A DNA stretch of 64,000 nt from Aestuariibacter sp. A3R04 (GCF_018860805.1 NZ_JAHKQR010000003.1:310001-374000), one strand, 5' to 3'; counted from the first letter of the stretch, positions 35,819 to 45,781 are shown. A program made the numbers and translations. Notes: generated by a model not told the origin, from the sequence alone.

Positions 35819-36472
35819 ATGACGGCTTATGAGATGCAGTTTACCGATCTATATACCTCAGACCATTATCGCCCGCTTTTACCTGAGCAGCCGTTTGCCG
35901 AAGGATTTATTTTTGCCGTTGCCACCAGTCCGGAAATTCCCATGCCGGAAACCTGGATGCCCTGGCTGGTGTATGGCAAGGGGGGGGCGCATCACTCCGC
36001 CTCTATGGACAGGCTGGCAGAAGGTCTGATGAACGCGCTGCGAGATACACTGGGAAACATGCGCGTGGAACGTTGCTGTATACCACAAATTTATTTGCAA
36101 ATGCACGGAGATGACGAGGTGTCCCCCGAGTTGGCAAAATGGCTAACCGGCCTGCTTGCCGCTCATAATCAGCTTGAACCATGTTGGCAGCAGGCATGGG
36201 TCCTGGCCGCTGAAGCGGAAAAAAACGCCCCTATCGACGCAAAAGAAGCGCCAGAAAAGCGGCTACGGCGTTGTTTAACTCTTTTTTCTACACTGGCAGA
36301 TGTAAAACAGGCCATGGCGGCGAGAAATAAAGACAGAGCAGCACAATTGCAGCGGCATCTCCCTGTACTTGTTAAACAAGTTCCCGGCATGTTAAAGGAA
36401 TACATTGGGCTGGCCGGCGAGTTAGCCGCAGTCTTACCGAATCAATTTGAAACCTTCGTGAAAAAAAAATAG
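35819..36472 (+). CDS. UPF0149/YecA-like protein
   Basis: A 217-residue soluble protein. The first part contains AEGFIFAVATSPEIPMPETWMPWLV, which resembles the UPF0149 signature (GFLxAVxxxPExxxPSxWL). The rest is alpha-helical without recognised motifs and lacks a C-terminal zinc-binding SEC-C tail. Function unknown. The ATG has only a weak ribosome binding site. It converges on a small gene 8 nt away. Confidence 0.5.
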   Translation: MTAYEMQFTDLYTSDHYRPLLPEQPFAEGFIFAVATSPEIPMPETWMPWLVYGKGGAHHSASMDRLAEGLMNALRDTLGNMRVERCCIPQIYLQMHGDDEVSPELAKWLTGLLAAHNQLEPCWQQAWVLAAEAEKNAPIDAKEAPEKRLRRCLTLFSTLADVKQAMAARNKDRAAQLQRHLPVLVKQVPGMLKEYIGLAGELAAVLPNQFETFVKKK

Positions 36473-36480
36473 CGGGTGCA

Positions 36481-36657
36481 CTAACGGTTGCGCTGTGACA
36501 AACGCTGTCTTACTGAACTAATGTAACTATCGAGTTCTGCTTTGGCTTCTTCATAGGCAAGATTGAGTTCCTCAGAATCAGGCTCTCTGAGTAATGCCTG
36601 AAAGGCAAGATCTGTTTTTTCTAAAAGTGCTTTGAGATGTTCGTTACTTACATCCAT
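36481..36657 (-). CDS. Small helical protein of unknown function
   Basis: A 58-residue charged protein (MDVSNEHLKALLEKTDLAFQ ... AELDSYISSVRQRLSQRNR) predicted all-helical. The frame extends further upstream, but ATG at 36657 preceded by GGCGG is the natural start. I do not recognise a family. It lies between the UPF0149-like gene and hemJ, on the hemJ strand. Confidence 0.5.
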   Translation of the reverse strand: MDVSNEHLKALLEKTDLAFQALLREPDSEELNLAYEEAKAELDSYISSVRQRLSQRNR

Positions 36658-36740
36658 GTGTTTTCCGCCAGTTAAATTAGAAAAGACCCGAAACGAGCGC
36701 AATTACTTCCATTAACTACGCAATTGTTGACCAATGCGGT

Positions 36741-37166
36741 TTAAAAAGGTTTTACCACAGCAAGAATAACAATGGCAAGCAACAGTAAAACCGGTGCTTC
36801 ATTAAGTATGCGGTAGAACTTCGACGAATGCTTATTGTCATCGCGTTCAAACGCTTTCATAAGCCTATATAAATAGATGTGATAGCCATAAATAGCAAAT
36901 AAAAGTGTCAGTTTTACATGCAGCCATCCCGACGCTTTAAACCAAGCTACACCATAGAGATATATAAGCGTTATGCCAAACACTGCTGTTAATATGGCAA
37001 AAGGCGTGACAAAAAACCACAATCTTTTTTCCATGATACTAAATTGCGCTTTGACGTTAGCGTCTTCAGTGCTTGCGTGGTAGACAAACAACCGGGGTAG
37101 ATAGAAAATACCGGCGAGCCAGGCAACCATAAAAAATACGTGCAGCGCTTTTATCCACAAAACCAT
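36741..37166 (-). CDS. hemJ: Protoporphyrinogen oxidase HemJ
   Basis: Inner-membrane protein of 141 residues with four hydrophobic segments, converting protoporphyrinogen IX to protoporphyrin IX in heme synthesis. Conserved His9 in the segment WIKALHVFFMVAWLAGIFYL and the Lys in HVKLTLL near 85 are present, matching the HemJ signature. It sits 10 nt downstream of the ClC gene and is probably co-transcribed with it. Confidence 0.9.
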   Translation of the reverse strand: MVLWIKALHVFFMVAWLAGIFYLPRLFVYHASTEDANVKAQFSIMEKRLWFFVTPFAILTAVFGITLIYLYGVAWFKASGWLHVKLTLLFAIYGYHIYLYRLMKAFERDDNKHSSKFYRILNEAPVLLLLAIVILAVVKPF

Positions 37167-37176
37167 AAAAAATCCG

Positions 37177-38853
37177 TCAATATTGTGCTCGTTGCAAGAA
37201 GGTCTGGAGGATATTCCAGGTAATCACGCCTTCTATTTCCTGTGGTGACTGGCCGTAAATGTACACTGCGCCGGTGCGGCCATTTTTTAGTTTTTCATAT
37301 ACTTCGTGCAGCGTAGCCTGATTACTTAACCCTTCCATACTAAAGTAACTCAAGGGGTGTGCGTTGTGTTCAAGACTTACGTCGTATTGCACCAAGGTAT
37401 ACTGCACATCCAACTCTGTTCGACTTTTTTGCACCACAATATACGTCGGGTTAGCTGAGAGATATTGTTCCAGTGCAAGCTCCGGCGCGTCAATGAAAAG
37501 TTTGTATTCTTTTGTCATGGCCGCAACAACGCCGGTTTTTTCCAGCGACTCCCGAATGGATGAAATCGCGTAGGGTAAATTCTGATAATCGAGCTGGCGA
37601 ATGAAAATAGAGCGGTTCCCCAAAAACTGAGTTGCGGTAACATATGCAGGAACGATAACGAGCATGGCCGGCAAAATAATTTGCGGGCTGTAGGATAGTT
37701 CCATTACTGCAGAAAGCGCGGCAAGAGGTGCGTGTAATACGGCGGTGAGCATACCGGCAACCCCTAATAGTGCAAAGCTGCTGTTGTATTCTTCTACATT
37801 TACAATGCTTTGTAACGGCATGAGGAGCAGTGAGCCGGACAGCATGCCTATCACCATGACCGGCCCGATAATGCCCCCGGGAACGCCGAGGCCGATAGCA
37901 AATACGGCCAGTACCAGTTTGGCTACAAGAATCGCCAACAACAGCCAGCTACCAGGGTGTGACGCGAACAAGAGTTCAACGTCGATAAAGTTTGCCCCAA
38001 GACTCTCTGGCAAAATCATGCCTGCAATGCCTGTTATCAGTGCAGCCAGTACCAGGCGCCATATCATGTTGATATGGCGAAAGAGTTGCATTATGCGCAT
38101 AAGTTGCGAGTTGAATAATGTGGCAATACCGCCGAGCACGATCCCCAATAGAATAAAATACAGATACATCCATTCGTCAAAGGCGGCAATAGCAAGAAAA
38201 GAAAGTTCGTTTACTTCGCCAAATACTGACCGGGTCAGCACTGAGCCAATGGCAGCAGCCAGCATAACAGGCACAAAAATGTGAATTTTGTACTCACGAA
38301 GTACAACTTCCATAACAAAAATAACGGCGGCAAATGGCGTGTTGAATGACGCAGAAATTCCCGCGGCAATGCCACAACCGGCAAGAATACGAATACTGTT
38401 GTAAGGCAGGCGCAACCATTGACCTAAAAAGCTGCTCCCCGATGCACCAATATGAACAGAAGGGCCTTCCCTACCTACGACAAATCCGCCGGCAAGGGCT
38501 AACATTCCACCAAAGAACTGATTGATTGTGGTTCGAAAGGGAACGATACCATAGTGGTACTTAACGCGATGAATAATGAACGGAATTCCCATGCGGTAAT
38601 GCTTAAAACCGGTGAGAAAAGCGATAAGCAGGATAATTGATACGGCACCTAAGGGCATAAGAAACCAGACCAACCAGGTGTTACCTATCAACTCTGTGAG
38701 TGCAGACAGGGCGTTGTTTTGTACCCACTCTACGCAAAGTCTGAAACCAATGATCAGTGCCGCAGCGATGAGTCCACCAAGAATACCAAGTACACAGACC
38801 TGCACAGAAGTTCTGGGGTGAGCAAGTTCCTCTCTGAGAGATGAAAAACGCAT
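37177..38853 (-). CDS. ClC-family chloride channel/transporter
   Basis: A 558-residue membrane protein with the ClC motifs GREGPSVHIG (gating Glu near 130), RMGIPFII for the first motif and GLGVPGGIIGPVMVIG for the third, and a C-terminal cytosolic domain (about 430-558) like CBS repeats. In E. coli ClcA the internal proton glutamate follows the Glu of FIIEE; here the same place reads FVMEV, as in ClC channels, which suggests uncoupled chloride conduction (inference). Precedes hemJ. Confidence 0.85.
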   Translation of the reverse strand: MRFSSLREELAHPRTSVQVCVLGILGGLIAAALIIGFRLCVEWVQNNALSALTELIGNTWLVWFLMPLGAVSIILLIAFLTGFKHYRMGIPFIIHRVKYHYGIVPFRTTINQFFGGMLALAGGFVVGREGPSVHIGASGSSFLGQWLRLPYNSIRILAGCGIAAGISASFNTPFAAVIFVMEVVLREYKIHIFVPVMLAAAIGSVLTRSVFGEVNELSFLAIAAFDEWMYLYFILLGIVLGGIATLFNSQLMRIMQLFRHINMIWRLVLAALITGIAGMILPESLGANFIDVELLFASHPGSWLLLAILVAKLVLAVFAIGLGVPGGIIGPVMVIGMLSGSLLLMPLQSIVNVEEYNSSFALLGVAGMLTAVLHAPLAALSAVMELSYSPQIILPAMLVIVPAYVTATQFLGNRSIFIRQLDYQNLPYAISSIRESLEKTGVVAAMTKEYKLFIDAPELALEQYLSANPTYIVVQKSRTELDVQYTLVQYDVSLEHNAHPLSYFSMEGLSNQATLHEVYEKLKNGRTGAVYIYGQSPQEIEGVITWNILQTFLQRAQY

Positions 38854-38955
38854 TTAGCTGGCTTATCCGTTTATAATGAGGTTATCTTATCATAGGTGCG
38901 GATTTATCATATCAAGTTCTGTGCCGTATTGTGTATTTGAAATGGGTTACCTGTT

Positions 38956-39687
38956 ATGAAAGTCCCCTTGTTACGGGTTGAGTTTATTGAAAAGTGGGGA
39001 AAATACCGCTTTACCCTTATTTGCGTATTGTTTTTGGTAATGATGATGGTTTTTGGGTATCAACTCGCCCTGTTTAATCACAAAGAAACCCAAAAGCAGC
39101 AGGCGAGTGAGCAACAGAGCTTGTCTTTTGTTCAGGCCGAAAATAGCCGGTTGCGTAAGAAAGTGAGCGCGCTTGAAGTGGCCAGTGTGTTGGCGAGGAA
39201 AAAGGCCGATGCGTTGATACAAGCGGAAGAGGCAAACCAACAGCAATTACGGGAGTTAGAACAACAACTGGCTTTCTATCAGCGGGTGGTTGCCCCGGAA
39301 AAAACACAAGACGGTTTTTTGGTAGATGGCGTACAGGTCGAACCAACTGCGAGTATTCGAAATTACCGTCTTACCGCTGTACTATTACAACGCAATACTC
39401 ATAAGGCACTGATAAAAGGCGGGTTGTCTATAGTAATCGAAGGCAGTCTTAATGGGCAACCGCGTACTCTTTCCGGAGAACAGCTTGCCGCCGAATCCAA
39501 GGTAGACTGGGGGTTTCGCTTTTTTCAGCCCATTGACTACACCTTTACCTTACCTGAGGGGTTCTCCCCTGAGCGCATTGTGTTAAAAACGCCGGTTTAC
39601 CAATGGAAAACATTGCGAGGGGATTATCAACGCATCGTAAACTGGCAGGATGCGCTTATACACCCAAACAGTGAAAACGATGTGTAG
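38956..39687 (+). CDS. DUF6776-type membrane protein with coiled coil
   Basis: A short N-terminal cytosolic part, one transmembrane helix (about 19-40), a long coiled coil (about 45-112, rich in Gln, Glu and Leu) and a C-terminal beta-rich domain of about 130 residues in the periplasm (FRFFQPIDYTFTLPEGFSPERI). The layout matches DUF6776 proteins often found before erpA or near cell-envelope genes in Alteromonas/Pseudoalteromonas. Function unknown. Confidence 0.65.
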   Translation: MKVPLLRVEFIEKWGKYRFTLICVLFLVMMMVFGYQLALFNHKETQKQQASEQQSLSFVQAENSRLRKKVSALEVASVLARKKADALIQAEEANQQQLRELEQQLAFYQRVVAPEKTQDGFLVDGVQVEPTASIRNYRLTAVLLQRNTHKALIKGGLSIVIEGSLNGQPRTLSGEQLAAESKVDWGFRFFQPIDYTFTLPEGFSPERIVLKTPVYQWKTLRGDYQRIVNWQDALIHPNSENDV

Positions 39688-39840
39688 CTGTGGGTTTACC
39701 TGCGTGCCCGTCGTCACGTCAGCGCTGTATTGTCTTTGCAGCAGCAGATAAACCGCCTTTAGTGTTGATCACCGTATTTAGGTGTTAGATAATTACTGTT
39801 AAGCAGGCGTACTGCCTGATCGCGTTAAGTGAGGTAATAA

Positions 39841-40185
39841 ATGTCTGTTGAAATGGCGCTGCCTATTGAATTTTCTGACTCGGCTGCCAGGAAAGTAAAA
39901 GAACTGGTAACGGAAGAGGAAAATCCGTCGTTGAAGTTACGGGTCTATGTGACGGGCGGCGGATGCTCGGGCTTCCAGTATGGTTTTACGTTCGACGAGA
40001 AAGTGAATGAAGGGGATATGACCATTGAAAAGGACTCAGTAACACTGGTTGTTGACCCAATGAGCCTGCAATATCTTGTGGGTGGCACCGTGGACTATGT
40101 CGACGGATTGGAAGGTTCGCGTTTTCTGGTGAATAACCCCAATGCCACAACAACGTGTGGTTGCGGCTCAAGTTTTAGTATCTAA
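39841..40185 (+). CDS. erpA: Iron-sulfur cluster insertion protein ErpA
   Basis: A-type carrier that delivers Fe-S clusters to apoproteins such as IspG. 114 residues, the same length as E. coli ErpA, with the three cluster cysteines in GGGCSGF (Cys42) and [10 protein letters not shown] (Cys106, Cys108). GAGGTAATAA lies directly before the ATG. Monocistronic by context. Confidence 0.96.
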   Translation: MSVEMALPIEFSDSAARKVKELVTEEENPSLKLRVYVTGGGCSGFQYGFTFDEKVNEGDMTIEKDSVTLVVDPMSLQYLVGGTVDYVDGLEGSRFLVNNPNATTTCGCGSSFSI

Positions 40186-40339
40186 GCTCATGTATTTTGT
40201 CTGGAAGATGCCGTTCAGCGGCCTTTCAGACAAATTTATCTTATTTTCCCCTTCGCATGTACTTTTTTGGAGTATTTCTCTTTAATGTATTGGTTTACAG
40301 CAATGCAATATTTGTCCTTTTAACGGGAGAGAGTTAAGT

Positions 40340-40912
40340 ATGAAACTTTATGGTTCTGGCACGTCGCCTTATGTGCGTCGCATCCGCATCGTACTTGCCA
40401 ACACTGAGCACGAATTTCACAACCTGAATATATTCGAGGGCGAAGGAAGGGCAATTCTGGCAGCTAAAAACCCCGCGTTGAAAATTCCATGCCTGGAAGA
40501 CGATGGGCAGTTGATCTTTGATTCCAGAGTCATATACAGCTATTTACTTGCCAAATTTGATTTACCGCCTTTGAGCTGGGATCAGGAAAATCAGCTCACA
40601 CTTATCGACGGTGCTAACGATTCGTTTGTTGAACTTTTTTTATTGAAGCGTTCTGGCATTGAAACTAACGATGAACAGCTATTCGTGCGGCTGCAAAAAG
40701 AACGTATTGCGTCGACGCTGACATTGCTGAATGAAATGGTCGAGGCGGGTGAGTTCGATGGGTGGGGATATCCCTCTATTGCCTTGTTTACCCTGATTGA
40801 CTGGGTGGAGTTTCGCGAATTGCACCCGTTGACCAGCTTGGACGCTCTTAAGGCTTTCCGAGAGAAACACATTGATCGCATTGAAGTCACAGCCACTGAT
40901 CCGAGGGGATAA
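40340..40912 (+). CDS. Glutathione S-transferase family protein
   Basis: A thioredoxin-fold N-terminus (MKLYGSGTSPYVRRIRIVLA; Ser in SPYVRR at the usual catalytic/binding place; NPALKIPCLEDDG with the cis-Pro) and a helical C-terminal domain. 190 residues is slightly short for a GST. Substrate not known. GGGAGAG lies 8 nt upstream of the ATG. Convergent with the hydroxyacid dehydrogenase gene, 3 nt apart. Confidence 0.85.
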   Translation: MKLYGSGTSPYVRRIRIVLANTEHEFHNLNIFEGEGRAILAAKNPALKIPCLEDDGQLIFDSRVIYSYLLAKFDLPPLSWDQENQLTLIDGANDSFVELFLLKRSGIETNDEQLFVRLQKERIASTLTLLNEMVEAGEFDGWGYPSIALFTLIDWVEFRELHPLTSLDALKAFREKHIDRIEVTATDPRG

Positions 40913-40915
40913 TTC

Positions 40916-41851
40916 CTAGTAGCCCTGGCGAAAGTTGAACTGGTAGAGCAGCGGGCTCTTGGTTAGAAAGCGGCGTAAATTTTCGGCAAATAGCTCGGCC
41001 ACGTCTTCCGGACGTGATTCTGCGGCGGTGTGTTGCGTTATTCGAATGTTTGGATGACGCCAAAAAGGGTGGGAAGCGGGGAGCGGTTCTTCAGCAAACA
41101 CGTCGAGCACAGCAGCGCGTATGTGGTTGTGATTAAGAGCATGGATGAGATCCGTTTCAACAATGGCCGTCCCCCTCCCAGCGTTGATTAGTACACAATG
41201 GCGAGGCAACGCATGGAAAAAGGTGCTGTTCAGCAAGCCGGTGGTTGATGGCGTGTCTGGCATCAAGTTAAAAACAAAATCACACCGTTGGGCAAAATCA
41301 AGTCGTTGGTCTGTGCGAAACACATGTTGGTAACCCGTTTGTGGTGCGCCCCGCCGGCTGAGACCAATTACTCGCATATCAAAGGCGCTGGCCACGGGCA
41401 GTATATGCTGAGCGATGGAACCGGCACCCATGATTCCAAGGGTTTTTCCCTGCAGACGGGAATAGGGGGGCGGTGCCCACTTTGCTGCTTTTTGTGCCGT
41501 GTCAAATTCATCTACATTGCGGCTGTAATGCAACAAGTATGTAAACAAGTATTCACGCATGGGAGCACCAAACATGCCTTTTGCCGCAGTGAGAATATAG
41601 TCTTGTCGATTTAGCGTCAGCAAGGGGCGGTTGCCTGCCCATATAGACTGACACCATTGTAACGCGGGCATAACCGGTACCACACAGGCTGCGAGATCCG
41701 GATCGGCTAGCAGTATTGTTATTTTTTCAAGATCCACGTCTCCGACTTTTGAGGTAATACATTGTAAACGTACATTCGCTGGCAGCAGAGCGGGGATCAG
41801 TGTTTGATATTGGGTGGCTTCTTTCGTAAGTACGGCGAGATAATGCTGCAT
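40916..41851 (-). CDS. D-2-hydroxyacid dehydrogenase (NAD(P)-dependent)
   Basis: A 311-residue dehydrogenase of the GhrA-like type, reducing 2-keto acids such as glyoxylate or hydroxypyruvate. Rossmann motif GIMGAGSIAQ near 143, Arg in NAGRGTAIVE, Glu in DVFAEEPLP and catalytic His in ITQHTAAES near 280. The exact substrate cannot be read from sequence. Last gene before the mepM-like terminator. Confidence 0.85.
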   Translation of the reverse strand: MQHYLAVLTKEATQYQTLIPALLPANVRLQCITSKVGDVDLEKITILLADPDLAACVVPVMPALQWCQSIWAGNRPLLTLNRQDYILTAAKGMFGAPMREYLFTYLLHYSRNVDEFDTAQKAAKWAPPPYSRLQGKTLGIMGAGSIAQHILPVASAFDMRVIGLSRRGAPQTGYQHVFRTDQRLDFAQRCDFVFNLMPDTPSTTGLLNSTFFHALPRHCVLINAGRGTAIVETDLIHALNHNHIRAAVLDVFAEEPLPASHPFWRHPNIRITQHTAAESRPEDVAELFAENLRRFLTKSPLLYQFNFRQGY

Positions 41852-41880
41852 GCTATTGCTATTTTAGTAAGTGAATTCAT

Positions 41881-41915
41881 CAGTAAAAAAGCCCGCAATG
41901 CGGGCTTTTTTACTG
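41881..41915 (-). terminator. Bidirectional-type terminator downstream of the M23 peptidase gene
   Basis: CAGTAAAAAAGCCCGC and GCGGGCTTTTTTACTG are perfect complements around a short AAT-centred loop. It lies 21 bp downstream of the M23 stop and just upstream of the dehydrogenase gene on the same strand. Confidence 0.88.
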
Positions 41916-41936
41916 GGTTTGGTTGTGCCGCCAGCG

Positions 41937-43250
41937 CTATTTCATTGCCAGCATTATACGCTTGGTGTTGTCAAGCTGCTGCAATCGTACCTCGGCAATT
42001 TTCATGAATGCGTCTTTTTGGTTGGCGTCAATGGGACGCGCCTTTGGCAATTCCACTGTTCTGGGGTTGCGGTGTACGCCATCGACCAGAAATTCGTAAT
42101 GCAGGTGTGCACCAGTAACCATGCCGGTGGAACCCAGATAGCCTATTGTTTGCCCTTGCTTGACCATATCGCCTTTTTTCACCCCGCGCTTCTTCAGGTG
42201 TAAGTATTTGGTGACGTATTTCTCGCCGTGTTGCACGAATACATAATTGCCATTGAAGCGGTTGTAAGATGCTTCAATAACCTTACCATCTCCAGAGGCC
42301 ATTACCGGGGTGCCAACTGCCGCCACGTAGTCTGTGCCATTGTGTGCTTTCCAACGTTTCTGAACCGGGTGAAAGCGGGCTTTGGTGAAATTAGAACTCA
42401 CGTACTTAAAGTTGATGGGCGCGCGCAGGAAGCTCTTACGCATACTGCGGCCTTCAGGCGTATAATAGTTGCCATCGTCGTGTTGAATTGCAACAAAACG
42501 TTCCCCCTGGTTGATAAACTCCGCGGCCACAATGTCACCATAGCCAACAAACTCACCGTCGATGTAGTTTTCTTCATAGACAATGTTGAAAATATCGCCC
42601 TGGCGAATGCCCACTGCGAAATCGATATCCCATCCGAAAATACCAGCCAGATGCATAATTTGATTATCTGTGAGACCGGCGTCAACGCCTGCGTTCCAAA
42701 AACTGGAGTCAATCTCCCCTTGGGCGAAACTGTAGCGGGTTTCAAATTCTTTCGCTTCTAATTCCGCCGAGAGTTCGCCACTTTCTTCATTGCGTTCTAT
42801 TCGCAGGGTTTCTTTGAACGACACGGCGTAACGCAATCCACTGAAACTGCCGTCCTCAGAAGCGCGAAGAGAAAGTTCATCGCCGGGAATTAGGGTCACC
42901 AGTGTTTTTGCTAATTCACCTGCCTGGGTGACGTCATAGGTATCTCGTGCGGAAAATCCCGCGCGTTTGAAAATTTTGGCAAGGGTGTCGCCACGGCCCA
43001 CGCTGTAGGTTTCCCACTCTCCATCGTCTTCTTCAACGAGTACGTCGGTGGTGTCCAGGACAGATAGTTCAAGGGGATAACGTACACCGGCATCTAACAC
43101 AAGGGATTCCTGATGGCGACTTGCTTCTACTGGTTCAGAGGGGAGTAGGATAAGCCCGCCAAGAAACACAGAAGCAATTACCAATCCGGTGCGGTGTGGT
43201 TTGGGAAGTGTTTTAAATGTTTTTAGCACCACGGTATATATCAATCTCAT
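41937..43250 (-). CDS. mepM: Murein DD-endopeptidase, MepM-like (M23 family)
   Basis: Periplasmic, membrane-anchored peptidoglycan hydrolase. N-terminal LPKPHR followed by a transmembrane segment (about 24-38), a LysM-like domain near 80-130 (YSVGRGDTLAKIFKRAGF), a middle domain, and the C-terminal lysostaphin-type domain with HNGTDYVAAVG and HLHYEF, the zinc ligands. Layout and length (437) match E. coli MepM (440). ATG at 43250 is preferred over the TTG at 43262. Divergent from tyrS, a common pairing. Confidence 0.87.
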   Translation of the reverse strand: MRLIYTVVLKTFKTLPKPHRTGLVIASVFLGGLILLPSEPVEASRHQESLVLDAGVRYPLELSVLDTTDVLVEEDDGEWETYSVGRGDTLAKIFKRAGFSARDTYDVTQAGELAKTLVTLIPGDELSLRASEDGSFSGLRYAVSFKETLRIERNEESGELSAELEAKEFETRYSFAQGEIDSSFWNAGVDAGLTDNQIMHLAGIFGWDIDFAVGIRQGDIFNIVYEENYIDGEFVGYGDIVAAEFINQGERFVAIQHDDGNYYTPEGRSMRKSFLRAPINFKYVSSNFTKARFHPVQKRWKAHNGTDYVAAVGTPVMASGDGKVIEASYNRFNGNYVFVQHGEKYVTKYLHLKKRGVKKGDMVKQGQTIGYLGSTGMVTGAHLHYEFLVDGVHRNPRTVELPKARPIDANQKDAFMKIAEVRLQQLDNTKRIMLAMK

Positions 43251-43431
43251 AGTTTTGCTCAATTCGAGAATATCGCGTTACACTGCGACTTTCCACCTAA
43301 GCGCCTAAAATTTACGGAACATTCAATAATCGGCGCGTATTTTTGATGTTCAAGACTTTCAAAGGTTCACCGGGATGCGTAAAATGCCCCGACTAAATTT
43401 TTCCAGTAAATGTAACAGGTGTGGAATAAGC

Positions 43432-44634
43432 ATGACCGATTGGCAAACCGCTTTAGCTGAAATAAAACGAGGTACGGACGAAATCCTGCCTGAAGAAGCG
43501 TTAATTGAAAAACTCAAGTCTGGCAAAACGCTGACAATAAAAGCTGGTTTCGACCCTACTGCGCCTGATTTGCACTTAGGTCATACGGTATTGATCAACA
43601 AACTCCGCACCTTTCAGCAACTGGGCCACAACGTGGTATTCCTGATTGGTGACTTTACTGGTCTTATCGGTGATCCTACCGGTAAAAATGTCACACGCAA
43701 GCCATTAAGCAAAGAACAGGTATTGGAAAACGCAAGAACGTATCAGGAACAAGTGTTCAAAATTCTAGATAAAGACAAAACCCAGATACGATTTAACTCA
43801 GAGTGGATGGATGCGCTTGGTGCGGCGGGTATGATTAAGCTGGCAGCCAGTCAGACAGTGGCGCGCATGCTGGAAAGGGATGATTTTAAAAAGCGTTATA
43901 CTGGCGGTCAGCCCATTGCCATTCACGAATTCCTGTATCCACTGGTTCAGGGATACGACTCGGTAGCATTGAAATCAGATGTTGAGCTGGGTGGTACCGA
44001 CCAGCGTTTCAATTTGCTTATGGGTCGGGAGTTACAGAAAGAGAATGGCCAGAGCCAGCAAGCAATAGTGATGGTACCTTTGCTCGAAGGTCTCGACGGC
44101 GTCCAAAAAATGTCAAAGTCGCTGAACAACTACATCGGTATAACCGATGCGCCTAACGACATGTTTGGCAAAGTGATGTCAATTTCAGACGACCTCATGT
44201 GGCGCTATTACGACTTGTTGAGTTTCCGGCCATTGGCTGAAATTGCTGAACTGAAAGCAAAGGTTGATGCAGGAGCGAACCCTCGTGACATTAAAATTGA
44301 ATTAGCCAAGGAAATTATTGCTCGTTTCCACGATGACGCCGCTGCCGAGGCCGCGCATCAAGATTTTGTACAGCGTTTTCAGAAAAATGCTATTCCCGAT
44401 GAGATGCCTGAAGTGGCGGTATCAATGGGCAGTGATGGCATTGCTATTGGTAACTTATTGAAAGAAGCTGGTTTGGTGGCATCAACATCTGACGCTATGC
44501 GCATGATAAAACAAGGTGCTGTTAAGATTGACGGCGAAAAGGTGCAAGACGCGCGTTTGATAATCAGCGAAGCCAGTGAGAGCGTGTATCAGGTTGGAAA
44601 GCGGAAGTTTGCCAGAATAACGCTGACTGCGTAA
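43432..44634 (+). CDS. tyrS: Tyrosine--tRNA ligase
   Basis: Class I synthetase for tRNA-Tyr, 400 residues, of the TyrRZ-like short type. HIGH-type motif HLGH near residue 47 and KMSKS near 225; the C-terminal S4 RNA-binding domain ends the protein ([26 protein letters not shown]). The frame is open from 43375, but homologues start near [17 protein letters not shown] at 43432 is chosen. Confidence 0.95.
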   Translation: MTDWQTALAEIKRGTDEILPEEALIEKLKSGKTLTIKAGFDPTAPDLHLGHTVLINKLRTFQQLGHNVVFLIGDFTGLIGDPTGKNVTRKPLSKEQVLENARTYQEQVFKILDKDKTQIRFNSEWMDALGAAGMIKLAASQTVARMLERDDFKKRYTGGQPIAIHEFLYPLVQGYDSVALKSDVELGGTDQRFNLLMGRELQKENGQSQQAIVMVPLLEGLDGVQKMSKSLNNYIGITDAPNDMFGKVMSISDDLMWRYYDLLSFRPLAEIAELKAKVDAGANPRDIKIELAKEIIARFHDDAAAEAAHQDFVQRFQKNAIPDEMPEVAVSMGSDGIAIGNLLKEAGLVASTSDAMRMIKQGAVKIDGEKVQDARLIISEASESVYQVGKRKFARITLTA

Positions 44635-44658
44635 CGGCGGAGTTTAGTTGTTTATTAC

Positions 44659-44684
44659 GCCCGCGTTACGCGGGCTTTTTTTTT
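44659..44684 (+). terminator. Terminator of tyrS
   Basis: GCCCGCG pairs with CGCGGGC around TTA, followed by nine T residues, 25 nt after the tyrS stop. Confidence 0.9.
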
Positions 44685-44735
44685 ACGCAAATTTTAAGGT
44701 GGTTGATAGCGCTCAATGACAAAGGGCAACGAGAA

Positions 44736-45320
44736 TTAGAAAGTCAGTAGCATTTCCGCGCCCTCACACTCACAATAGCCAGGGCATACTGGGCAATCGT
44801 AACCCTCGTGAATAGAGGCATGTCGCCACTTACCCGGATGTTTGGCGATGAGTTTTCCGCCGTTCTTACTAAAATATCGGTACGCGCTGTTTCCCGGGCT
44901 TGCCAACCAAATGTGTGCTAATCCGGCTTGAGCGCCCTGGGCTTTCGCCTGCTCTTTGGCCAGGCCGAGCAGGGTGCTGCCAATGCCGCAACCCTGCAAC
45001 TTGTCATCCACCGTGTTGCACTTAAAATAGCAAACTCGACCTGGATCCACAGGCCACTTATCAATTGAACACCAGTTATCGGGCTGCCACTGAGAGTGAG
45101 CGAAGGTCAAACGAAAGCCTACGACGGCATGGTTGTACATTGCTACAAAGCTGGCGTTGATATCGTCGTGCCAGCTTTGCTTGTACATGGTTTCAAGGGC
45201 TGGCAGGGAAAGATAGCCTTCGCCTTGGATACGGTTTCCCAGCGCTATCACACCGTCAAAGTGTGCTGGTGATAAGGTGTGGTAGCTTATGTCAGAAGCT
45301 TTTGGATTATGGGTTGTCAT
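44736..45320 (-). CDS. GNAT acetyltransferase with cysteine-rich C-terminus
   Basis: A 194-residue acyltransferase with the GNAT acetyl-CoA loop in LQGCGIGSTLLGLAKEQAK (about 109-127; Q-x-x-G-x-G/A motif). The substrate is unknown. The C-terminal 20 residues contain five cysteines (CPVCPGYCEC and one earlier Cys nearby), unusual for the family and possibly metal-binding. Its start overlaps the end of the DUF2721 gene by 14 nt. Confidence 0.75.
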   Translation of the reverse strand: MTTHNPKASDISYHTLSPAHFDGVIALGNRIQGEGYLSLPALETMYKQSWHDDINASFVAMYNHAVVGFRLTFAHSQWQPDNWCSIDKWPVDPGRVCYFKCNTVDDKLQGCGIGSTLLGLAKEQAKAQGAQAGLAHIWLASPGNSAYRYFSKNGGKLIAKHPGKWRHASIHEGYDCPVCPGYCECEGAEMLLTF

Positions 45321-45696
45321 CTTTAATACCGTCGAGGTGGAAATCGAGTGCTTCTACGGAAATAAGGATTTCTCGCACAGACATCCACAGGGAGTACATG
45401 AGGCAGACCAGGCTGGAAGCGAAAATCCAGTTCCCGGCTATTTGGTAGGTCAGGTATATAGCCAGCATTGACAGCACGCAAAGAAAAAAGCTCACTACGC
45501 CGGCAATTTGCATACGCTTAATAAATAAGATCCGCTGGCGGAGGTTTCGGATTTGCGCTTCTGTATTTTCGTCCCGGTTTTCCCGAGCGAAATTCCTAAT
45601 AATGGTCGCCAGTGTTAAAAAGCGATTGGTATAAGCCAGAAGCAGTAATGATATGGCCGGAAAGAGCATTGCCGGCGTTGCGATATCTATTTGCAT
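45307..45696 (-). CDS. DUF2721 membrane protein
   Basis: A 129-residue protein with hydrophobic segments at about 10-30, 61-80 and 84-105 and the DUF2721 features ISLLLLAYTNRFLTLATIIRNF near the start. Family function is not known. It overlaps the downstream GNAT gene by 14 nt, so the pair is translationally coupled. Confidence 0.75.
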   Translation of the reverse strand: MQIDIATPAMLFPAISLLLLAYTNRFLTLATIIRNFARENRDENTEAQIRNLRQRILFIKRMQIAGVVSFFLCVLSMLAIYLTYQIAGNWIFASSLVCLMYSLWMSVREILISVEALDFHLDGIKDDNP

Positions 45697-45781
45697 AGTA
45701 ACTTATTTGCCCAGAATCAAAGCGCGGAATAATAACAGTTTAGTGGCATTTACGCTATCCGGGGCGGGCAGTGAATCGCAA

